From Paraglaciecola mesophila KMM 241 (lineage in GTDB: Bacteria > Pseudomonadota > Gammaproteobacteria > Enterobacterales > Alteromonadaceae): a DNA stretch of 64,000 nt. The stretch lies in assembly GCF_000315015.1 (NCBI RefSeq), contig NZ_BAEP01000077.1, forward strand, positions 34,535-98,534, in the 5' to 3' direction. A model generated the notes under the pieces. The model did no database searches. It saw only the letters and a program-made list of their open reading frames with translations, and was not told the origin of the DNA. Below, in pieces: positions 1 to 8,094 of the stretch; position 1 is the first letter of the stretch; every line of letters begins with the position of its first letter. Position numbers and translations under genes: made by a program.

Positions 1-940
1 GATCGTCCACCAATCGATGCAATAGCAAAGCTTCTTGCTGTAAGGATTCAATCTGCTTAGGCCCAAACGGTCGAATACCCGCTTCCAAAGCATCCAGCTC
101 GCCCAGTAAAATAGTCAAGGGAGTGCGTAGTTCGTGGGAAATGTCGGCAAACCATCGATTTTTTGCACTGCGGTTTTCACTTAATATATGACTTAAGCCA
201 TTTAAGTTTCGCATGAGAATACCCAATTCATCGGCTCTTGTTGGGTTCAGTGATAGGTCATAGTGACCTAGACTTAAACGCTCAACACCATGGATGACTT
301 GTTTGACTGGCGAAGTCAGCTTTGTGGCCAGTAACCAAGATGCGATCCCTGCCAAAAGCAGGCATAACAGACCAATAGCAATGCTAGCATACCGTTGCTG
401 TGTGGAAAATGACGAGGCGAGCTCGCTTTGGGGCACCGAGTCTAACCAGCTGCGTAGCTCACCGACTTTCTCACCTTGTAAGTAAATACTGAAACTGACC
501 ATATCGTTTGCATCTGAACGAGGTTTTGCTCCCACTAACCATTTACCTTGGGGGTCAAATAAAGCCGTTGGCGGCGCGGCATCTTGCCGGTTACGTCTAG
601 GGTGAGGCGGAGCAGCCCGATTACCTGGAGAGTCTAGATCTTTGCCTAGATGCCTTAGGGGGCTGGGTTGATGCAACGCGGGTGGGCGACCCTTAATATG
701 CATCGCAGGAGTGCTCGCATAGTGCTCTAAGCCGGATTTAATCACAGCGTCCCATGTTTTATCACGTGAATAAACTGCGCTAAGGGTGACACTAAGTTCT
801 CCCAAGCGCTGCTGCTCTAGGCCTGCGACAAAATCAAGAAACCCTTGGTCAAAGCTCCAACGAGCAAGCCCTAAGGTGATTAGAAGAGTGATGGCGGTCA
901 AGCCTAAAAAAGATAAGAAAACTTTACGGAATATATTCAT
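1..940 (-). CDS. BaeS-like sensor histidine kinase (partial, C-terminus outside window)
   Basis: Membrane two-component sensor kinase; 313 codons lie in the window and the ATP-binding domain is off the left edge. Translation from the ATG at 938-940 gives TM1 at about residues 5-26, a periplasmic loop of about 160 residues, TM2 (IAIGLLCLLLAGIASWLLAT), a HAMP segment and a phosphoacceptor box FADISHELRTPLTIL with His269. The loop contains a Pro/Arg/His-rich stretch (GNRAAPPHPRRNRQD), unusual for a sensor domain. The response regulator is presumably encoded next to it beyond base 1. It diverges from the lipoprotein gene at 1078. Family assignment is firm; the stimulus is unknown. Confidence 0.85.
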   Translation of the reverse strand, partial: MNIFRKVFLSFLGLTAITLLITLGLARWSFDQGFLDFVAGLEQQRLGELSVTLSAVYSRDKTWDAVIKSGLEHYASTPAMHIKGRPPALHQPSPLRHLGKDLDSPGNRAAPPHPRRNRQDAAPPTALFDPQGKWLVGAKPRSDANDMVSFSIYLQGEKVGELRSWLDSVPQSELASSFSTQQRYASIAIGLLCLLLAGIASWLLATKLTSPVKQVIHGVERLSLGHYDLSLNPTRADELGILMRNLNGLSHILSENRSAKNRWFADISHELRTPLTILLGELDALEAGIRPFGPKQIESLQQEALLLHRLVDD

Positions 941-1077
941 CGCTCAAGTATACCTGTACAAAAGTTCGCTTCACCAGTGAAGGGCAGCAATTTAACCGAC
1001 TTCTCCATGCAATCTCCACTATTTCTGCACATTTGCTTGATACTATTTGTTGTAGACTAAATCTGGAGTAAAAAAAT

Positions 1078-1326
1078 ATGCCATCATCAAAAATGTTTAT
1101 CGTCGCTAGTGTTTTTGCACTTAGCAGTCTTACAGCATGTGCACAAGAAGGTCGTGGGCAAGGCGGCGAGCGCCGCCCGCCTCCTGAAGCATTTGAAGCC
1201 TATGAAGGACAATCAGAGGGTGACTCTGTCAGCGTAGAAACCAGACGAGGAGACTCAATGAGTGCGACTTGTCAGATGATTGACGACTCCTTGGTTGCCG
1301 TACCTGATAAGGACAAAAGAGACTAA
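1078..1326 (+). CDS. small proline-containing lipoprotein, function unknown
   Basis: Predicted 82-residue lipoprotein. A signal peptide (residues 1-20) ends in a lipobox LTAC with Cys21 as lipidation site. The mature part starts Gly/Arg/Pro-rich (GERRPPPEAFEAYEG) and continues with a short module SVSVETRRGDSMSATC followed by LVAVP. I recall similar small proteins in Alteromonadales and Vibrio but no assigned role. It diverges from the sensor kinase across 137 bp, which fits being a target or modulator of that kinase (inference). It is 36 bp upstream of a second proline-rich small gene, probably one transcript. Confidence 0.65.
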   Translation: MPSSKMFIVASVFALSSLTACAQEGRGQGGERRPPPEAFEAYEGQSEGDSVSVETRRGDSMSATCQMIDDSLVAVPDKDKRD

Positions 1327-1362
1327 GGCGTTAAAATTTCAACCTAAAAAAGGATAACTGAA

Positions 1363-1707
1363 ATGCAAATAAATGCAGCTAATCAATCCATGAACCCGCT
1401 GGCATCGTCAGATGTTGGTCGCCCAAAAGGGCCGCCCCCACCTCCGCCAGAAGGAGGTGTACCACCAGGCATGGAGTCTGCTGTATCGACTTTGTCGAGT
1501 GAAGAGCAAAATGCTGTCACCGATATGTTGTCCAGCTTGAGCAAGGATCAACAGTCATCATTGAAATCACAGTTGGACAGTTTACGTGATAGCGCCAGCA
1601 GTATGTCTGAAGATGAACTTGGCGCAGCATTTAAAGATATGCTGACGTCGTTGACTGGCAACCAGTCGAGCACATCATCCGTTAATCAAGTGGATACCTA
1701 CGCGTAA
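1363..1707 (+). CDS. proline-rich small protein, function unknown
   Basis: A 114-residue protein without signal peptide or membrane segment. Residues about 20-35 hold a run of six prolines followed by EGGVPPG. The rest is Ser/Leu/Asp-rich and predicted helical (STLSSEEQNAVTDMLSSLSK and two similar segments), looking like weakly repeated amphipathic helices. A Shine-Dalgarno-like AAAAAGGA precedes the ATG. A hairpin terminator follows at about 1767. No family recognised; probably co-transcribed with the lipoprotein upstream. Confidence 0.55.
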   Translation: MQINAANQSMNPLASSDVGRPKGPPPPPPEGGVPPGMESAVSTLSSEEQNAVTDMLSSLSKDQQSSLKSQLDSLRDSASSMSEDELGAAFKDMLTSLTGNQSSTSSVNQVDTYA

Positions 1708-1766
1708 ATATGAGTATTGCGCAATAGCGTTAATATGTTGCGGCTAGACTCAGTTTTATAATCCAG

Positions 1767-1816
1767 AAAGGCGCGAGTAATATCGGATTTTCACCGAATT
1801 ATTTGCGCTTTTTTTT
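1767..1816 (+). terminator. rho-independent terminator after the proline-rich gene
   Basis: AAAGGCGC pairs with GCGCTTTT, with an inner TCGG/CCGA helix, and is followed by a run of eight T. It lies between the plus-strand small gene and the convergent minus-strand gene at 1894. Confidence 0.7.
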
Positions 1817-1893
1817 CATTGTAACTGCGTAATAACAAATAAGTACGTACACCAACGCCATCCTAGTAGGGCAATTATTTAATGGCATAGGTA

Positions 1894-2667
1894 TTACCAG
1901 CTTATGCGCCTAATACTCGCTTTGAATCCGTTAAATAATTGCTCGGTCATTTGGCAGCTCTGCTTATCCATAAACTGAATAGTTAACTGTGCAGGTTGAT
2001 AAAACTCCTTAATGCTGCGGGTCTTCTGACTACTGCTTTGCACTGACGTGACACCAAATGCTTCAGAGACTCTTTTGCCACTTTGGTTTTCTAAAATGGG
2101 AACGAGGACATCCTTGACCAAATCCGATGCTATCTGTTGGCAGAAGACGATATTGTGATAATGCTCCTTATATCTCAGGCTAAGGCCAATCTGCTCGCAG
2201 ATAATTTTGAGTTTATCGATGCTAACGGACGTCGTGTTGTCCGTATCGTCGTTCACGTAAATCAGAGAATAATCAGAGCGCTTAACGGCATTAAAACCAT
2301 CATCGGTTGCAACTAAGTTGCAAAATGTTCCGATTTGGGACAGTAATTCTGGCAAACCATCTTCCTCTGAGAACGTTCGGCCTTGGTTAAGCGCGTTAAT
2401 GCGCCGTTGATCTAAATCGACGCCTATTACCCTGTGCCCAATGGCCGCCATGCAAATAGCCGAAAGTGCACCTTTATGGCCAAGACCAAACACACTAATG
2501 CGCTTGCTATTGCGGCACTTTGGTAGTTGATAGCCTTGCGCGCTGCCGTCACTGAAGGCGACGATGCGATTAAAACCACGGGTATTGTCTACTGCAAATT
2601 GTGGTTTGTTGCTATAAGAATAGGCGTGATGATCATGTGAATTATCGAACCGCTGAGAATCAAACAT
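1894..2667 (-). CDS. stand-alone NAD-binding domain of the UDP-glucose/GDP-mannose dehydrogenase family
   Basis: A 257-residue protein matching only the N-terminal Rossmann domain of nucleotide-sugar dehydrogenases such as AlgD. Visible: an unmatched, His/Ser-rich leader of about 55 residues, the dinucleotide fold (ISVFGLGHKGALSA, then VIGVDLD) at about 57-86, and family blocks resembling EDGLPELL, SLIYVND and SIKEFYQPAQL. The family is normally about 430 residues; the central catalytic-Cys region and C-terminal sugar-nucleotide domain are absent, and only 187 bp separate this gene from the next, so no continuation exists. An active oxidoreductase is unlikely. It diverges from the H-NOX gene across 299 bp. 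Either a relic or a repurposed NAD(H)-binding regulator. Confidence 0.6.
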   Translation of the reverse strand: MFDSQRFDNSHDHHAYSYSNKPQFAVDNTRGFNRIVAFSDGSAQGYQLPKCRNSKRISVFGLGHKGALSAICMAAIGHRVIGVDLDQRRINALNQGRTFSEEDGLPELLSQIGTFCNLVATDDGFNAVKRSDYSLIYVNDDTDNTTSVSIDKLKIICEQIGLSLRYKEHYHNIVFCQQIASDLVKDVLVPILENQSGKRVSEAFGVTSVQSSSQKTRSIKEFYQPAQLTIQFMDKQSCQMTEQLFNGFKASIRRISW

Positions 2668-2966
2668 TTAATTGTCCTTATATTAATAATGTTGTTCCCA
2701 AGTAACTTGTTAGGTGCAACATTCATTTATTCCCAAGTTAGCAGTTCTTGTTCCAATCTTTATATATATAATTATATCAATAGCTTATGTGTGGTTTGTA
2801 ATGCGTGCGCGTGCTCGAATGTTGCATATTTAAGACAGAATTACACGCAAAGGTAGACTAATTTACGTTGAGGTTAGAGGTCAAAATCGACTATCTTGGA
2901 ATGGAACATTATTTGTTAGTCAATGTTGGCTAGTTGTCGAGAATGTAACGCAGCGGAGAATAGCTT
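2668..2966. promoter_or_regulatory. divergent intergenic region between dehydrogenase-domain gene and H-NOX gene
   Basis: Holds no gene I can support. It is AT-rich (an alternating TA stretch at about 2760-2776) and must carry promoters in both directions. TTCCCAAGT occurs twice in direct orientation at 2695-2703 and 2730-2738, 35 bp apart. No NsrR-, NorR- or Fnr-like site was recognised with confidence. Confidence 0.4.
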
Positions 2967-3512
2967 ATGAAAGGCATTATTTTTGTAAAGTTGAATCAGT
3001 TTGTTGATGAATTATGGGGCGATGAGTTTTGGGACGAATTGTTGCAAGATGCAGAGTTACCCAGCGACGGCATATACACTTCGGTTGCGACCTACGATGA
3101 CGCAGAACTGTTTACCCTAGTGGGTTTAATCATGGAAAAGAAGGGCCTAACAGGCCAACAGGCTCAGATGGCGTTTGGCCAATGGATGTTCAAACAATTA
3201 TTAGAAGCCGCTCCTCCAGAAGCGCATAAATTTACCGACGTATTCAGCTTTCTTTATGGGGTACAAGACGTTATCCATGTGGAGGTGAAAAAGCTGAATC
3301 CAGAAGCAATTTTACCAGAATTCGAGTTTATCGAAGAAACAGAGAACTCTCTGAGTTTTCATTATCTCTCTCCGCGAAAAATGTGTTACTTCTGTGAAGG
3401 GATAATAGAGGGTTTGGCTGATCACACAGGCCAAAAAGTGGCAATTGAACAAACAGAATGCGAGCACGAAGGCGACGCACGATGTGTGATAAAGGTTACC
3501 AAAGTTGGCTAA
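2967..3512 (+). CDS. hnoX: H-NOX haem nitric-oxide sensor protein
   Basis: A 181-residue stand-alone H-NOX domain, a cytosolic haem protein that binds NO and in other bacteria controls a partner kinase. Visible are the proximal haem ligand His104 in DVIHVEVKKLNP, the haem-propionate motif Y-x-S-x-R (Tyr133, Ser135, Arg137 in YLSPR), and cysteines C140, C143, C165 and C173, which fit the structural zinc site of this family. Length is typical (about 180-190). The stop overlaps the start of the following kinase gene by 8 bp, the classic H-NOX/HnoK arrangement. Identification is firm; ligand selectivity for NO over O2 is inferred from genomic context. Confidence 0.93.
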   Translation: MKGIIFVKLNQFVDELWGDEFWDELLQDAELPSDGIYTSVATYDDAELFTLVGLIMEKKGLTGQQAQMAFGQWMFKQLLEAAPPEAHKFTDVFSFLYGVQDVIHVEVKKLNPEAILPEFEFIEETENSLSFHYLSPRKMCYFCEGIIEGLADHTGQKVAIEQTECEHEGDARCVIKVTKVG

Positions 3513-4998
3513 GTCAAACGAGGAATTAGAGGCAAGGATCGCCGTTTTAGAGCGTAAGATAGAGCGAGAGAAAAAAGCGCGAGTGATGTCTGAACAGCAC
3601 TTAGAGGTGCACTCTCGCGCACTCTATGAAACCAATCAGTCGTTGCAAACGTCCTTGGCGATGGCCAAGAAAAAGCAAGCTGAGCTGGAGTTTTTACGCC
3701 AAACCTCAGGTGACGTCTCCTCGGATATATCCTTACAAGAGCTGATAACGAATACGGTGGAATTGACCGGGCAGTTTTTCTCGGTGGAATGTGGCATGTT
3801 TATCGTTACACAAAATGGACAAGCGCTAGAATCTAAAGTTGATAATATTTGGCGGGCGCCAAATGAGTGGGTCTCTGACAAAGCATTTCTAAAGCAAGCG
3901 ACGCAGTTTTTACCCATTCAACAGCAAGAATGCTTGAGCATGTGGTTGGTCTCAGCTATTGATGAGCAATCTAGCCACGCATTGTCCGGATTCAAATGGA
4001 TCGTGTTTGTTAATTTTGAGTTACTAGGAAATAAAATTGCATGGCTGGCGTTTTTTAGCCGGGCGGAGTACTTAGACGAAGAAGCGCTTTCTGTGCTCAG
4101 CACCGCCAGAGAACACCTTTTAAGCGGCATCACGCGGCGCATTACTGACGTTAGCATTCGAAAGCGCACGGTGGAATTGCAAGACACCGTTAATCGGTTA
4201 GAGCAGGCTAAGAGGCAGCTGATCCAATCAGAGAAGATGGCCTCTTTAGGTCAGCTTGCGGCTGGTGTTGCACATGAAATTAATAATCCTGTGGGTTTTA
4301 TTCGTTCGAATTTAGAGATGCTTGAAGAATACCTACAAGATTATCAGCAACTACATGAGTTAATTTCAAAGCAAATTGGTATCTCGGGGCAATTGGATGC
4401 AGCTCAATACCAGTCGTTATGTGAAAACATCGACTTGGTTTACATACAGCAGGATTCTGAGGACTTACTGGCTTCTAATTTAGAGGGGCTTGACAGAGTT
4501 AAAGAGATCGTAGAGAACTTAAAAACTTTCTCTCACAGCGGTGACGGCAAGTTAGACAAAATAGATATTAAAGCGTGCATAGAAGGCGCACTCAAAATTG
4601 CGTGGAACGCCCTAAAGTATGAACACATAGTAGATAACTTGTTGCCTGATGATTTACCAGAAGTACTTGGGAACATAGGGCAGTTGCAACAAGTTTTTGT
4701 GAACTTATTTGTGAATGCCGCTTACGCTATGTTAAAGGGGGGAAAGCTAACGATTAAATCAAAACTGACCCCTAGGGTATTATTAGTAGAGGTAATTGAT
4801 AACGGCTGTGGTATGGACCAAAAAACCCTAGACCAATTGTTTACACCGTTTTTTACCACTAAGCCTATAGGGGTAGGGACAGGCCTAGGGTTGTCGGTGT
4901 CATATGCTATTCTCGAATCGCATAACGTGCATACACAGGTTCAATCTACAGTAGGTAAAGGGACTCAATTCTCACTTAGTTTTCCTCTACCTCAGTAG
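3505..4998 (+). CDS. hnoK: H-NOX-associated cytosolic histidine kinase (HnoK-like)
   Basis: A 497-residue soluble histidine kinase. Residues 5-65 form an N-terminal coiled coil, about 70-215 a GAF-like sensor region, 225-245 a second coiled coil, then the phosphoacceptor box GQLAAGVAHEINNPVGF with His257. The ATPase domain shows an N box (VFVNLFVNAAYAM), G1 (DNGCGMD) and G2 (GVGTGLGL). No membrane segment. It overlaps the H-NOX gene by 8 bp, indicating translational coupling and a sensor-kinase pair. In Shewanella, NO-bound H-NOX inhibits autophosphorylation of such a kinase. Its 3' end overlaps the convergent receiver gene by 23 bp. The DHp region resembles that of the second kinase at 6330-8045. 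Confidence 0.9.
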   Translation: MAKSNEELEARIAVLERKIEREKKARVMSEQHLEVHSRALYETNQSLQTSLAMAKKKQAELEFLRQTSGDVSSDISLQELITNTVELTGQFFSVECGMFIVTQNGQALESKVDNIWRAPNEWVSDKAFLKQATQFLPIQQQECLSMWLVSAIDEQSSHALSGFKWIVFVNFELLGNKIAWLAFFSRAEYLDEEALSVLSTAREHLLSGITRRITDVSIRKRTVELQDTVNRLEQAKRQLIQSEKMASLGQLAAGVAHEINNPVGFIRSNLEMLEEYLQDYQQLHELISKQIGISGQLDAAQYQSLCENIDLVYIQQDSEDLLASNLEGLDRVKEIVENLKTFSHSGDGKLDKIDIKACIEGALKIAWNALKYEHIVDNLLPDDLPEVLGNIGQLQQVFVNLFVNAAYAMLKGGKLTIKSKLTPRVLLVEVIDNGCGMDQKTLDQLFTPFFTTKPIGVGTGLGLSVSYAILESHNVHTQVQSTVGKGTQFSLSFPLPQ

Positions 4999-6295
4999 CG
5001 TCTGGCGCGGTTTCTGCGGGATGCACATGGATAGCAAAAGACTGGCTTTTTTGCTTTTCATAGTTGGCAAGATGGCGAATGGAAGCATCAGAAAAGACAT
5101 GGCCTTTAGGCAGCACCAATATGTGATTTTCCGTCAGAATATCTTCTTTTAAACGCATACCGTCTCGTAACTCGTTGACCTGTATTGCCGCCGCAATAAA
5201 CTGGCCACTAATGATGTCTGAGTTTTTGATTAAAATATCGAGGACTTTTGCGGCATATCGCAGTCCACGGTATTTCTTCAACTCATTTATTGCTTCACTA
5301 TTGGACAGAGGCGTTTTACCTATACGCCCTAATTTATAGCGCCAGAAATCCCTCGCGACTGCTAAAATTTGTGCGCCTAGGGGGATTTGCTCAAGACAAA
5401 GCTTGTTAGGACCAGTGCCATCTACATACTCGAACTGACACGTAATAATGTCTAATTCGTCTCGAAGATGAGTTGCGGGACTTAAAATCTGTTCAGCAAA
5501 TTTAGTTTGGTGCATAAAAATATCTTGCTGATTGTAATTAAGCTCGCAAAAAGGTTTAGCGTAAAGGGCGGTGTCTAATCCTAATAATCCGATTTCGCAA
5601 AGCAATGATGCAAAAGTAACTTGGTTGTGCTCTTTTTCAGGTAGAGACATTTGGTCGGCAATTTTACCCGCTAAATGGCTCACACTTTGTGCAAACCCAC
5701 CATCAAGATGGGGATTAATACTGATGAAATTATACAGGACCCGCTGGGTGGCATGGGTATTACGCTCTAACTTGCGCATCGCTAGAATTATTTGTTTGCT
5801 GCGCAGTTTTACTTTTTCATCTAAGTTGTGATTCAAATCCTTCAACAAGGTATTTTGCTTGTTAACTAGGCTATTTAAACGCTTGTTCTCAAGCTTAAGC
5901 TTAATTTTTGCCAGCCCGTCGTTGACCGTGGTAATGAGCTCGTTGTTATCCCATGGTTTTTGCAAGTAACGGTCGATGTCTCCTTTGTTTACGGCGTCAA
6001 TGGTTGATGACATATCAGAATACCCCGTGAGCAGGATACGATAGCAGTCGGGAACAATGTCAGTACTTTTCTGCAAAAACTCGGCGCCTGACATATTTGG
6101 CATTCTCATGTCTGAAACAATAACCTGAACGGTTTCTTGTTTGAGAATCTCTAAAGCTTGTGCACCACTTTCAGCTGTGATCAATTTGAAATCTTGTCTG
6201 TGAAGAACCCGTTTGATGGCTTTGAGAATATTGACTTCATCATCGACACATAAAACCGTAAAAGTGGTTGTTTCGTTTTCAGATAAAGTTTTCAT
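4976..6295 (-). CDS. hnoD: response regulator with degenerate HD-GYP domain (HnoD-like)
   Basis: A 439-residue receiver protein. Residues 10-130 are a complete receiver (acidic pocket VDDE, phosphoacceptor Asp62 in SDMRMPNMSG, conserved Lys in LQKPW). A coiled coil at 130-175 leads to an HD-GYP-type domain lacking its signature: the metal-binding HD doublet is replaced by Cys233-Glu234 in LLCEIG, and DGTGYP reads DGTGPN. Cyclic di-GMP hydrolysis is therefore not expected. In the Shewanella H-NOX network HnoD, with the same architecture, modulates the phosphodiesterase HnoB. Here it is the last gene of the run with the binding-protein kinase (34 bp gap) and converges on HnoK. Confidence 0.82.
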   Translation of the reverse strand: MKTLSENETTTFTVLCVDDEVNILKAIKRVLHRQDFKLITAESGAQALEILKQETVQVIVSDMRMPNMSGAEFLQKSTDIVPDCYRILLTGYSDMSSTIDAVNKGDIDRYLQKPWDNNELITTVNDGLAKIKLKLENKRLNSLVNKQNTLLKDLNHNLDEKVKLRSKQIILAMRKLERNTHATQRVLYNFISINPHLDGGFAQSVSHLAGKIADQMSLPEKEHNQVTFASLLCEIGLLGLDTALYAKPFCELNYNQQDIFMHQTKFAEQILSPATHLRDELDIITCQFEYVDGTGPNKLCLEQIPLGAQILAVARDFWRYKLGRIGKTPLSNSEAINELKKYRGLRYAAKVLDILIKNSDIISGQFIAAAIQVNELRDGMRLKEDILTENHILVLPKGHVFSDASIRHLANYEKQKSQSFAIHVHPAETAPDATEVEEN

Positions 6296-6329
6296 ATACT
6301 TACTCCTATTTTATGGGTTGCAAGAGGCG

Positions 6330-8045
6330 TTACACGGCTTCTGTGGGTAGGGTGGCTGCGGGCAAGCTTAAGGTAAAGCGACTGCCTTTATGTTCTTCGC
6401 TAAATACACTCAGATCACCGCCATGCTCTTGAGCGATGCCAAAGGAAATGGCTAAACCAAGTCCCGTGCCTTGCCCTTCGGGTTTGGTTGTAAAAAAGGG
6501 ATCAAACAAACGGTTTAGGTTTTCTGCAGGAATGCCATGCCCAGTGTCGCTAACCACCACATAAACCACATCATGATGATAATAGGTTTCAATGGTGATG
6601 ACGCCTTGTGGGGCAATACCTTTTGAGGCGCTACTTTGCTGGACGCTATCTCGTCGACTGATATTTTGTTGGGAAGTACCTTGTTGGCCAATGGCTTGAC
6701 CAGCATTGATGAATAGGTTGGTTAGCACCTGACAAATTTTACCCACATTGATGTCAACCTGAGGCACGTCTTGCAGGTGCGTGACGATGTCGCAGTGATA
6801 CTTAAGTTCATTGCTGACCATACTCAACGTGGTTTTAACACAGTCATTGATATCAAAACACTGACGCTCTTTACTGTCAGCTCGAGAAAATTGTTTCAGT
6901 CCTGACACGATGTCTATAACCCGAGTTAGGCCTTCACTCGATTCACTGATTAACGCTTGAATGTCTTCTTGTATAAACGTTAAGTCTTCGCTTTGAATAA
7001 ATGCGATTAAGCTGTTTTGGCACTTTTCGCGCTCTTCACGCGATTCGCTTGATTGCCAATCTGTGATTTGTTGGCCAAGCTTGATGTACACATCTGCGTA
7101 CTCTGAAAGAGACGTTAAGTTACTGTTTACAAAGCCTATTGGGTTGTTAATTTCATGAGCTACCCCAGCTGCTAATTGCCCAAGAGAGGCCATTTTTTCT
7201 GCTTGTACTAGTTGTTCTTGAGTACTTTTTAGTTCGAAGTTGATAAGGCTTAGTTGCGCATTTTTATCTTCAAGTAGCTGTGTTCTTGCTACCACTCGTT
7301 TTTCCAGTGTTTGATTTAAATGCTCTAGTTCTTGTTGATATTTTTTTACTCGGACGGATTCCGCTTCTAGGGTTTCGACCATTTGATTGAACGCATGGGC
7401 GACCTCGCCAAGCTCGTCGTGGGTTTTTATTGCAATGCGGGTGTTGCTAAAATCACCCGAGAGCACGCTTTGCGATATTTTTTTCGCCCCTCGTGTGAGT
7501 AGACCAAGTTGCCGCGTTAAATAATGACCTAATGCATAGGAAAATAGCGCAACAAGAATCAACTCGACAATGGCGATCGAGGTAGTCCATTGTTTTATTT
7601 TTGCGATAGAAGTCACAGCGTGACTTGTACTCATGCCGATTTCTACGCGGCCGTAGGTTGTTTCACCCTCAATAATGTCGGCGTACGTGTCAAAGATACC
7701 ATCGGTGACGTCAGACATATGCTCATCTGCGTTGAATGCTCGGGCCAATGCTGGAGCGGAGCCTTTTTGCGATAAAATACCATCAGTGCTGCTAATGACG
7801 CGGGCATACTCAATTCCAGGATTTTTAAGTGCTTCAGAAACAAAATCATCCAATGACGCAAGATCGTACGACAGCACTGCGTCTTTAGTGGTGGTTGAAA
7901 ACAAGGTCGCTGTGGTAAAGGCGTGCTTTACCAAATCGTTGTTCACGGCTTGGCTAAGAAACGTGACGGCTGTAACAATCAACGAGAGCAACAACACGGC
8001 CTCTATACTGGCAATACCAATAATTGTTTTTCGACGTAAAGACAT
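6330..8045 (-). CDS. membrane sensor histidine kinase paired with a PhnD-like binding protein
   Basis: Sensor kinase of 571 residues from the ATG at 8043-8045, chosen because GGGAGCAGCAC lies just upstream and TM1 then starts at the N-terminus; a longer reading would run 71 bp into the preceding gene. TM1 at about 8-30, a periplasmic domain 31-155, TM2 156-175, HAMP 176-228, a coiled coil 230-285, phosphoacceptor His297 in GVAHEINNPIGF, N box NLFINAGQAI, G1 SDTGHGIP and G2 GQGTGLGL. Residues 453-482 are a 30-residue insertion built of six five-residue units (GQQGT, SQQNI and so on), encoded by a 15-bp tandem repeat between N and G1 boxes. It follows the binding-protein gene by 49 bp. Confidence 0.87.
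   Translation of the reverse strand: MSLRRKTIIGIASIEAVLLLSLIVTAVTFLSQAVNNDLVKHAFTTATLFSTTTKDAVLSYDLASLDDFVSEALKNPGIEYARVISSTDGILSQKGSAPALARAFNADEHMSDVTDGIFDTYADIIEGETTYGRVEIGMSTSHAVTSIAKIKQWTTSIAIVELILVALFSYALGHYLTRQLGLLTRGAKKISQSVLSGDFSNTRIAIKTHDELGEVAHAFNQMVETLEAESVRVKKYQQELEHLNQTLEKRVVARTQLLEDKNAQLSLINFELKSTQEQLVQAEKMASLGQLAAGVAHEINNPIGFVNSNLTSLSEYADVYIKLGQQITDWQSSESREEREKCQNSLIAFIQSEDLTFIQEDIQALISESSEGLTRVIDIVSGLKQFSRADSKERQCFDINDCVKTTLSMVSNELKYHCDIVTHLQDVPQVDINVGKICQVLTNLFINAGQAIGQQGTSQQNISRRDSVQQSSASKGIAPQGVITIETYYHHDVVYVVVSDTGHGIPAENLNRLFDPFFTTKPEGQGTGLGLAISFGIAQEHGGDLSVFSEEHKGSRFTLSLPAATLPTEAV
6602..6691 (-). repeat. six-unit 15-bp tandem repeat inside the kinase gene
   Basis: Read on the minus strand, 90 bp divide into six contiguous 15-bp units: TTGGCCAACAAGGTA, CTTCCCAACAAAATA, TCAGTCGACGAGATA, GCGTCCAGCAAAGTA, GCGCCTCAAAAGGTA and TTGCCCCACAAGGCG. 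The units are diverged but keep a common shape (pyrimidine-rich, AACAA, then RRTA). The array stays in frame and adds 30 residues to the catalytic domain; the flanking protein (AI before, GVITIET after) reads as a normal kinase without it. Confidence 0.75.
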
Positions 8046-8094
8046 GTGCTGCTCCCGCTGCGACGTACAAGGCGTCCGTGTGTTAAAAAGCCTG

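Noticed and set aside
6515..6706. Minus-strand open frame inside the kinase gene with residue repeats such as LPNKI and LPHKA
   Set aside because: It is the shadow of the 15-bp repeat read in another frame; the kinase frame is clearly the coding one.
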